Shown here piece after piece: positions 57,048 through 64,000 of a DNA stretch of 64,000 nucleotides; within the stretch, counting starts at the first letter, position 1; each line of letters opens with the position of its first letter. Position numbers and translations under genes: made by a program. Under the pieces are notes generated by a model. That model worked only from the letters and a program-made list of their open reading frames with translations. It made no database searches and was not told the DNA's origin. Origin of the DNA: Vibrio sp. HI00D65 (lineage in GTDB: Bacteria > Pseudomonadota > Gammaproteobacteria > Enterobacterales > Vibrionaceae); the NCBI RefSeq assembly GCF_001635455.1, contig NZ_LWEH01000255.1:62001-126000 (forward strand). Direction: 5' to 3'.

Positions 57048-57389
57048 GTGAGCGAAGCAAATATCCCATTGTCTTTTTCTGATGCAGCAGCTACCCGCGT
57101 ACAAACGCTGATTGCTGAAGAAGAAAACCCAGAGCTAAAACTGCGTGTATACATTACAGGTGGTGGTTGTAGTGGTTTCCAATACGGCTTCACATTCGAT
57201 GAAAAAGTAAATGATGGCGACACTACTATTGTAAACAGTGGCGTAACGCTGGTTGTCGATCCAATGAGCCTACAATACCTAATGGGTGGCGTGGTTGATT
57301 ACACTGAAGGCCTAGAAGGTGCACGTTTCTTTGTGAACAACCCAAATGCAACAACTACATGTGGTTGTGGTGCATCATTCAGCGTATAG
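57048..57389 (+). CDS. erpA: A-type iron-sulfur carrier ErpA
   Basis: This 113-residue carrier delivers iron-sulfur clusters to apoproteins such as IspG. Cys41 (GGGCSGF) and Cys105/Cys107 (TTCGCGASF) are the cluster ligands of the HesB/IscA family. The length and the [24 protein letters not shown] block identify ErpA rather than IscA or SufA. I place the start at GTG 57048 with AGAGG upstream, giving (M)[17 protein letters not shown], consistent with E. coli ErpA (114). An upstream ATG at 57015 is less likely. Confidence 0.96.
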   Translation: MSEANIPLSFSDAAATRVQTLIAEEENPELKLRVYITGGGCSGFQYGFTFDEKVNDGDTTIVNSGVTLVVDPMSLQYLMGGVVDYTEGLEGARFFVNNPNATTTCGCGASFSV

Positions 57390-57436
57390 GCCGAGATTAA
57401 CGTCGCTTAATTGAAAGCCATATTCGAAGCATCGTA

Positions 57437-57463
57437 AACGCTGAACTTATGTTCGGCGTTTTT
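57437..57463 (+). terminator. Intrinsic terminator after erpA
   Basis: A 10-bp stem with one G-T pair (AACGCTGAAC / GTTCGGCGTT) and a TTAT loop is followed by T-rich sequence. The spacer 57464-57639 shows no gene. Confidence 0.88.
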
Positions 57464-57639
57464 GTTTTTTATCCCCTTCATTTTTACCTCCCTTTAGTAC
57501 ACGGCATATTTTTAAACTGTCGATAACGTGCTCAACTTTATTTCTCCTGTCCTGTTAATATTATTTATTTGTATCAGTGAGTCTCTTGCGAGGCTGTTGC
57601 GCCAATTAATGCACCTAATGCGCCAGAAAAGGATTTGTT

Positions 57640-58764
57640 ATGCCCACTCTACCTTCTAACTCAGCACTTTTTCAGAAGCTTAAGCAGCCATGGTTAGTTT
57701 CTTTGATTTTAGTGATGTTGCTTTCTACCTGGCTGTGTTTAGGTGTGGGACAAGCCGAAGAGTCGCCTGAACGCAAAGCGACAGAGATTCCATTAGCCAA
57801 GGTTTCCTACCAAACATTTATCTCATCACCCACCTTTAGAACCATTGATTTATACGGTCGAACAGCACCAGATCGACACGCACGCCTAGGCGCAGAAGTT
57901 GCAGGTAAGGTCGTTAGGTTGAACGTTGCCAAAGGTGATAGCGTTAAAGCAAGCCAAGCCATTGCTCAGATCGATAAAGGCGACTTGGAAATACAGTTAG
58001 AACGAGCATCGGCTCTGTATCGCCTAAAGCAGAAAGAATTTAAAGCGGCGCAGTCACTGAAGAAAAGAGGGCTGCAAGGGGAAATTGCTTACACCACTGC
58101 AGAGGCCTCTTTGACAGAAGCGAAGGCTATGATGCGCAATGCGGAGTTGGCTTTAAAGAATACTGTTATTACTTCGCCTTTTTCGGGTGTGGTTCAAGAT
58201 TTAATGGTCGAGTTGGGTGATTTCGTTGGCGTAGGCGATCCCGTTGCCAGCGTGATTGACCTCGATCCTCTGGTGATTGAAGCGGATGTCAGTGAGCGTC
58301 ATATTCAGCATCTGTTAGCTAATCAAGATGCATTGGTTCGTCTACTTGGCAGAGATGAAGTAGAAGGGCGATTGCGTTATGTGTCTCGAATCTCTTCAGC
58401 TTCTACTAATACCTTCCCAATCGAGATTGAAATCGATAACTCTAAAGGCCTACTGCCTGCTGGTGTGAGCGCTGAAGTGAAGCTCAACTTAGAAACACGA
58501 GACGCTATTAAGGTGACACCTGCTATGTTGGCATTGGATGAAGCCGGAAATCTCGGGGTTAAAACATTGGTGTCAGTCGGTGATACACCAAGTGTGGAAT
58601 TTGTTGGTATACAGCTCGTTAAGGCAGAGCAAGATGGCGTGTGGCTCACTGGGTTGGGTCAACAGGTCGATATTATTACCGTCGGACAAGGCTTTGTTCG
58701 TGATGGTGATTCGGTGATTGCAGTTGAGCAAGGTGCTGATCTCTCAAGTTCAGTGGCTGAGTAG
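57640..58764 (+). CDS. RND efflux system periplasmic adaptor
   Basis: This 374-residue membrane fusion protein has an N-terminal hydrophobic anchor or signal (about 17-37). No proper lipobox is present: the segment LSTWLC lacks a small residue before Cys. A lipoyl-like half (GAEVAGKVVRLNVAKGDSVKASQAIAQID), an alpha-hairpin with LERASALYRLKQKEFKAAQSLKKRGL, the second lipoyl half (SPFSGVVQDLMVELGDFVGVGDPVA) and beta-barrel and membrane-proximal domains follow. It links the inner-membrane pump to an outer-membrane channel. The stop codon overlaps the AGGAGGT ribosome site of the pump gene, so the two are cotranslated. No regulator gene adjoins. Confidence 0.93.
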   Translation: MPTLPSNSALFQKLKQPWLVSLILVMLLSTWLCLGVGQAEESPERKATEIPLAKVSYQTFISSPTFRTIDLYGRTAPDRHARLGAEVAGKVVRLNVAKGDSVKASQAIAQIDKGDLEIQLERASALYRLKQKEFKAAQSLKKRGLQGEIAYTTAEASLTEAKAMMRNAELALKNTVITSPFSGVVQDLMVELGDFVGVGDPVASVIDLDPLVIEADVSERHIQHLLANQDALVRLLGRDEVEGRLRYVSRISSASTNTFPIEIEIDNSKGLLPAGVSAEVKLNLETRDAIKVTPAMLALDEAGNLGVKTLVSVGDTPSVEFVGIQLVKAEQDGVWLTGLGQQVDIITVGQGFVRDGDSVIAVEQGADLSSSVAE

Positions 58765-58774
58765 GAGGTAACCT

Positions 58775-61700
58775 ATGTATTCAATTATTGATGCAGCCTT
58801 GTCTAGTGCTCGTACCATGCTTTCTCTGTTGGTACTCATCTTGGTCGCAGGTGTTATTACCTATATCACGATCCCCAAAGAATCGAGCCCAGATATCACT
58901 ATCCCGATTATCTACGTTTCCGTTGGGCACCAAGGGATATCACCAACCGATGCTGAGCGCTTGTTGGTACGACCTATTGAGCAAGAACTTAGATCCATCG
59001 AAGGCGTAAAAGAGATGAATTCAACCGCCGCAGAAGGACATGCTTCTGTAGTGTTGGAATTTAATGTTGGGGTTGATCTCACCAAAGCGATGGCAGATGT
59101 GCGTGACGCCGTTGAGCTTGCCAAGCCAAAACTCCCAGAAGACAGTGATGAGCCGACCGTAAATGAAGTAACTCTTGCTTCTGAGGAACCAGTGCTATCT
59201 GTCGTGTTATTCGGTACCGTTCCTGAACGCACTATTGTACAAATTGCCCGAGAGCTAGGAGATAAATTAGAGAGCTATCGCCAAATACTAGAGGTCGATA
59301 TTGCAGGTGATAGAGAAGACATCGTTGAAATCATCGTAGATCCTCTGCTTATGGAAAGTTATAGCCTAGACCAAGCGGATATCTATAACATGATTGCATT
59401 GAACAATCGAGTGGTTGCCGCCGGTTTTGTTGATACGGGCTACGGTCGTTTCTCGGTCAAAGTTCCTTCGGTATTTAACTCTTTAAAAGATGTGCTTGAG
59501 CTACCGATCAAAGTGGATGGCAAACAGGTCGTTACTTTTGGTGATGTGGCGACAGTACGCCGAGCATTTAGAGATCCGGAGAGCTTTGCTCGCTTAGATG
59601 GCAAGTCTGCGGTGGTCTTGGATATCAAGAAGCGTGCTGGTGAGAACATCATTGAAACGGTTGAGCTGGTGAAAGCGGTAATGGCTAGTGCTCAGCAGCA
59701 AGCCGAGTGGCCAAATAACCTGCTGGTCAAGTACACCAAAGATGAATCTAAAGATGTGAAGATTATGCTCAATGATCTGCAAAACAATATCCTATCCGCC
59801 ATTATTCTGGTGGTGATCGTTATCATCGCTATTCTTGGTGTGCGTACTGCTTTGTTAGTGGGTATTTCTATTCCCGGCTCATTCCTAACAGGGTTACTCG
59901 TCCTCTCGGTATTCGGTTTGACCGTTAACATCGTAGTGCTGTTTTCGCTGATTATGGCAGTCGGAATGCTGGTGGACGGCGCGATTGTGGTGACTGAATT
60001 CGCAGATAGAAGGATGCAAGAGGGAGAAGGGCGTAAAGATGCCTACCGAGATGCAGCCAAGCGGATGGCATGGCCGATAACGGCATCAACCGCAACGACT
60101 TTAGCAGCGTTTGCTCCGCTATTGTTCTGGCCTGACGTGACGGGCGAATTTATGAAGTTCTTACCGCTAACCCTGATCGCGACTTTAACGGCTTCATTGA
60201 TTATGGCGCTGTTGTTTGTGCCGGTGTTAGGTGGTTTGATTGGTAAACCTCAGTACGTTTCACCTCAGAATCAAGCTCGAATGGTCGCCTTGCATAACGA
60301 CGACTTTTCTCAAGCGACAGGCTTAACTAAGGCGTATTACCACACACTTTCTTTAGCGATTAAGCATCCGTTTAAAATTATCTTTAGCGCTATATTGCTT
60401 GCGGTTGCAGTCGGATTTACTTACTCCAAAGCTGGCTTAGGTGCCGAGTTTTTCCCAGAGGTCGATCCGCCATTTTTTAACGTTAAAGTGCGCTCTCATG
60501 GTGATCTTTCTATTCAAGAAAAAGATGACATCATGCGTGATATTGAGCAAGTGATGTTGAATCATGAAGAGTTCGATACCGTTTATACGCGTACCGGTGG
60601 TGACGACCAGATTGGCTTGATCTCGATTACGCCTGTCGACTGGCAATATCGCCGCAGCGTGAAAGCGATCATTGAAGAGTTAAAGCAACAAACCGACCAG
60701 TACGCTGGCGTTGAGATCGAATATAAGTTCCCAGACGCAGGGCCTCCAGTTGAAAATGACTTGGTGATCGAGCTCTCAGCTAAAACACCAGAGCAGCTCA
60801 ATCAGGCAGCAAAGATCGTGAGAAGTTGGGCGGATGGTAATCAAACACTAACCAATATCAGCGATACAGCAAGTAAAGATGGTATCGATTGGAAGGTGGA
60901 TATCCGCCGTGACGATGCCGCGCGTTTTGCCGCTGATGCTACCTTGGTGGGTAATACCGTTCAATTCGTGACTAATGGATTAAAGATCGGTGATTATCTT
61001 CCTGATGACTCAGCAGAAGAAGTCGATATCTTGGTGCGTTATCCGAATGATAAAAGGGATATCGGACGTTTCGACCAGCTAAGAGTCAAAACGCCAGCTG
61101 GTTTGGTTCCAATAACTAATTTTGCTCAGATCATTCCAGACCACAAGCAAGACACCATCAAACGTCTTGATGGCAAGCGAGTCGTTAATATTATGGCAGA
61201 TATGGAAGAAGGGTATAACCTTGCTCTCGAGCTACCAAAGATCGAGCAGGCGTTAAGTGAACTAGGGCTACCAGATAGCGTAGGCTTTCGCATTCGCGGT
61301 CAAAATGAAGAGCAAGAGAACTCTTCAGCCTTTTTACAAACTGCATTCTTAGTGGCTCTAGCGGTGATGGCTTTGATTCTTATCACTCAGTTCAACAGCT
61401 TCTATCAAGCCTTCTTAATTCTAAGTGCTGTCTTGTTCTCTACGGTTGGCGTATTCGTTGGGTTGCTTATCTTCCAGCGTCCGTTTGGTATTGTGATGTC
61501 TGGTATTGGGGTGATTGCGTTAGCTGGAATTGTGGTGAATAACAATATTGTGCTGATCGATACCTATAACCAGTTGGTTAAAAGAGGCTTAGATAAGCGA
61601 GATGCAATTCTAAGAACCGGTGTGCAACGTTTAAGGCCAGTAATGCTGACTACCGTCACAACCATTTTAGGATTGATGCCGATGGTGCTTGAGATGAACA

Positions 61701-61867
61701 TCGATCTGATTAATCAAAAGATAGAATTCGGAGCGCCGAGTACGCAGTGGTGGTCACAGCTTGCGACCGCTATAGCTGGTGGTTTGGCGTTTGCCACGGT
61801 GCTGACCTTGGTGCTGACTCCTTGCTTGTTGATGCTAGGGCGCAACAACAAACCCGAAAAACACTAG
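58775..61867 (+). CDS. RND efflux transporter permease
   Basis: This 1030-residue pump has the AcrB-like twofold layout: a membrane helix at the N-terminus, a large periplasmic loop, helices 2-6 (about 335-475), a second periplasmic loop and helices 8-12. The TM4 motif is GMLVDGAIVVTE, with a single Asp (401) followed by Gly where AcrB has two Asp. The TM10 motif is GIVVNNNIVLID, with Asn922 where AcrB has Lys940. Proton coupling therefore probably differs from AcrB. The substrate is unknown and a TolC-type partner must be encoded elsewhere. Vibrio species carry several such pairs; I cannot assign a vex/vme name. Confidence 0.93.
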   Translation: MYSIIDAALSSARTMLSLLVLILVAGVITYITIPKESSPDITIPIIYVSVGHQGISPTDAERLLVRPIEQELRSIEGVKEMNSTAAEGHASVVLEFNVGVDLTKAMADVRDAVELAKPKLPEDSDEPTVNEVTLASEEPVLSVVLFGTVPERTIVQIARELGDKLESYRQILEVDIAGDREDIVEIIVDPLLMESYSLDQADIYNMIALNNRVVAAGFVDTGYGRFSVKVPSVFNSLKDVLELPIKVDGKQVVTFGDVATVRRAFRDPESFARLDGKSAVVLDIKKRAGENIIETVELVKAVMASAQQQAEWPNNLLVKYTKDESKDVKIMLNDLQNNILSAIILVVIVIIAILGVRTALLVGISIPGSFLTGLLVLSVFGLTVNIVVLFSLIMAVGMLVDGAIVVTEFADRRMQEGEGRKDAYRDAAKRMAWPITASTATTLAAFAPLLFWPDVTGEFMKFLPLTLIATLTASLIMALLFVPVLGGLIGKPQYVSPQNQARMVALHNDDFSQATGLTKAYYHTLSLAIKHPFKIIFSAILLAVAVGFTYSKAGLGAEFFPEVDPPFFNVKVRSHGDLSIQEKDDIMRDIEQVMLNHEEFDTVYTRTGGDDQIGLISITPVDWQYRRSVKAIIEELKQQTDQYAGVEIEYKFPDAGPPVENDLVIELSAKTPEQLNQAAKIVRSWADGNQTLTNISDTASKDGIDWKVDIRRDDAARFAADATLVGNTVQFVTNGLKIGDYLPDDSAEEVDILVRYPNDKRDIGRFDQLRVKTPAGLVPITNFAQIIPDHKQDTIKRLDGKRVVNIMADMEEGYNLALELPKIEQALSELGLPDSVGFRIRGQNEEQENSSAFLQTAFLVALAVMALILITQFNSFYQAFLILSAVLFSTVGVFVGLLIFQRPFGIVMSGIGVIALAGIVVNNNIVLIDTYNQLVKRGLDKRDAILRTGVQRLRPVMLTTVTTILGLMPMVLEMNIDLINQKIEFGAPSTQWWSQLATAIAGGLAFATVLTLVLTPCLLMLGRNNKPEKH

Positions 61868-61890
61868 ATGGGGGTGTTACGCGAATATAA

Positions 61891-61920
61891 AAAAAGAGCG
61901 CCTTGACGGGCGCTCTTTTC
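61891..61920 (+). terminator. Terminator after the RND operon
   Basis: A stem AAAAGAGCGCC / GGGCGCTCTTTT with a short loop, flanked by A and T runs, lies 23 bases beyond the pump stop. It can also serve the convergent M23 peptidase gene. Confidence 0.92.
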
Positions 61921-61960
61921 ATTTTTCTATTTTGCTCTGAAGCTACAAGTCTTGAACTTT

Positions 61961-63250
61961 CTAGTTCGTCGCTAGCAACTGACCGTATCGCTCAAGGTTT
62001 TTCAATCGAATCTCAGAGTTTGCAATAAAGGTTGCTTTTACCTTACCCGTTAGCGACTTAGATTGAGGCAACTTCACGGTACGCGCATTCTTGTGAACGC
62101 CATTAACTAAGAATTCGTAGTGTAGGTGTGGACCAGTTACACGGCCTGTGCCGCCCAGAGTACCAATAGTTTGACCTTGTTTGACTCGCTGCCCTGTTTT
62201 TACCATGCGCCTCTTCATATGCAGGTACTTAGTGATGTAAGTACTGCTGTGTCGGATGAACACGTAGTTACCGTTGAATTGGTTGTAGCCAGATTTCTGT
62301 ACGATACCATCACCTGCTGCCCAGATAGGTGTGCCAACAGGTGCTGCATAGTCGGTACCGCGGTGCGGGCGTACTTTGCCGGTGACTGGGTGCTTACGAC
62401 GAGGGTTGAAGTTCGAGGTTACACGACGAAAATCGATAGGAGCGCGCAGAAAGGCTTTCTTCATTGCTCGGCCGTTTTCGTCGTAGTAGTTACCGCTCTT
62501 ATCGTCTAATACCGCAGTAAATGAATCGCCTTGGTTGGTAAAAATGGCAGCCATGATTTTGCCACGGCCAATCACTTCGCCTTCAACCACTTTCTCTTGA
62601 TATAAGATTTTAAAGTTGTCGTTCTTACGAATATCCAATGCAAAGTCGATATCCCAACCAAAGATACCTGCAAGTTCCATGATTTGATTGGCAGTTAGGC
62701 CGGCACTGACACCTGCATTCCAGAAGTTGGAGGTTATATTGGCTTCGGCGTAGTTGTATTGGTAAGCGACTTCTTTTTTATCAAAATTTGAGGTGAATGA
62801 ATCGCCGGATTTGGTGATTTTGAAGCTTTCAAACGCGCTAAGTTGTCGTTTGAGCTGAATAAGGTCGTTGTTTTCATCAAATCCGAATTGCAGCACATCA
62901 CCAGGTCTTAGGTTTGAGAGCTGCTTTTTAATGTCTTTATTGGTATTGAGAAGATTGAGTAACAAACGGTATGAGAGACCAATACGTTCAAATAAAACAG
63001 AAGTGCTTTCGCCAGAGCGAACCGTGTATTTTTCCCATTTCAGGACAGCTGTTGGTGGTGCGTCATTCGAGCTTACTAGCGCGGAAGCATCGATGCTCAA
63101 AGGGTAATGTTTACCTACGACAAGTACGCCCGTATCGTCGCGCAAGCTGTTGACGTCGGGAAGTAAGAAAATCGCGATGAAAATTATGGCACTAAAAAAT
63201 GCGATAAAGGCCCGGTGCAATATAGGAAGGCGTGCAAAAATAGACAACAT
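61961..63250 (-). CDS. M23-family peptidoglycan DD-endopeptidase (MepM/Shy-like)
   Basis: This 429-residue cell-wall hydrolase has an N-terminal membrane anchor (residues 8-30). A LysM/OapA-like module follows (about 70-130, KYTVRSGESTSVLFERIGLSYRLL...LRPGDVLQFG), then a middle domain and the C-terminal M23 zinc peptidase domain with HRGTDYAAPVGTPIWAAGDGIV and GPHLHYEF carrying the metal ligands. Such enzymes cut peptide crosslinks so that new strands can be inserted. Its position beside tyrS corresponds to one of the V. cholerae Shy endopeptidases (probably ShyC, from memory). The short gap to divergent tyrS holds both promoters. Confidence 0.9.
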   Translation of the reverse strand: MLSIFARLPILHRAFIAFFSAIIFIAIFLLPDVNSLRDDTGVLVVGKHYPLSIDASALVSSNDAPPTAVLKWEKYTVRSGESTSVLFERIGLSYRLLLNLLNTNKDIKKQLSNLRPGDVLQFGFDENNDLIQLKRQLSAFESFKITKSGDSFTSNFDKKEVAYQYNYAEANITSNFWNAGVSAGLTANQIMELAGIFGWDIDFALDIRKNDNFKILYQEKVVEGEVIGRGKIMAAIFTNQGDSFTAVLDDKSGNYYDENGRAMKKAFLRAPIDFRRVTSNFNPRRKHPVTGKVRPHRGTDYAAPVGTPIWAAGDGIVQKSGYNQFNGNYVFIRHSSTYITKYLHMKRRMVKTGQRVKQGQTIGTLGGTGRVTGPHLHYEFLVNGVHKNARTVKLPQSKSLTGKVKATFIANSEIRLKNLERYGQLLATN

Positions 63251-63373
63251 GTTCCGGTTCGTTCTGTAAATATGATGAAAATCGGCGACGGAATAGTGTA
63301 ACTGGTTTCAAAATACATCGCTATTCAAGTAAGATGTCTAACTATTATATTTTTGCCAAATCTGTGGGAGTGA

Positions 63374-64000
<627 letters not shown>

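Overview
The window is a stretch of core chromosome from a Vibrio species, most likely of the Splendidus/Harveyi type. Three things point there. A LuxR/HapR/SmcR quorum-sensing master regulator lies beside hpt. A complete ChiS chitin-catabolic cluster is present in the order known from Vibrio cholerae. The rest keeps the gamma-proteobacterial order aceEF-lpd / hpt-can / yadGH / panCB-folK-pcnB-gluQ-dksA-sfsA / hrpB-mrcB / acnB-yacL. I see no transposase, integrase, phage gene, CRISPR array, rRNA or tRNA, so this is mostly ordinary vertically inherited DNA.

Layout. Positions 1-4.4 kb hold the pyruvate dehydrogenase complex (aceE 3' end, aceF with three lipoyl domains, lpdA). A 0.4 kb spacer with a degenerate Vibrio repeat family follows, then luxR (minus) and hpt (plus). 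Next are a divergent carbonic anhydrase / SulP anion transporter pair and a yadGH-type ABC exporter preceded by a five-copy 9-bp tandem repeat. A minus-strand block covers pantothenate and folate synthesis, RNA polyadenylation, queuosine-type tRNA modification and the stringent-response cofactor DksA (11.1-17.3 kb). On the plus strand come hrpB, mrcB (PBP1B), a large patatin type Vd autotransporter, acnB and yacL, then glnK-amtB behind a sigma54-like promoter, and fbpABC (ferric iron uptake) behind a Fur-box-like palindrome.

From 34.0 to 52.7 kb the minus strand is one functional unit for chitin oligosaccharides. ChiS (hybrid sensor kinase) lies upstream of the periplasmic chitooligosaccharide-binding protein, two permeases and two ATPases. 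Next come a GH9 glucosaminidase-type enzyme, an amino-sugar kinase (GspK type), a GH20 hexosaminidase, a chitobiose phosphorylase (GH94) and a hexose-phosphate mutase. Together they import chitin dimers and oligomers and turn them into GlcNAc-1-P, GlcNAc-6-P and GlcN-6-P. Hairpins after the binding-protein gene and between downstream genes suggest that expression is graded along the operon.

The last part holds rsmC, an AI-2E-family membrane protein, a 41-residue cysteine-containing membrane microprotein, hemL, erpA, a two-gene RND efflux system with unusual predicted proton-relay residues, an M23 peptidoglycan endopeptidase and the 5' part of tyrS.

I found no convincing wholly new system. 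The best candidates for follow-up are the structured leader and palindrome upstream of the chitin-binding-protein gene, the small Cys-rich membrane protein, the RND pump with altered relay residues, the G8 tract inside the type Vd autotransporter, and the 9-bp tandem array before the ABC exporter.
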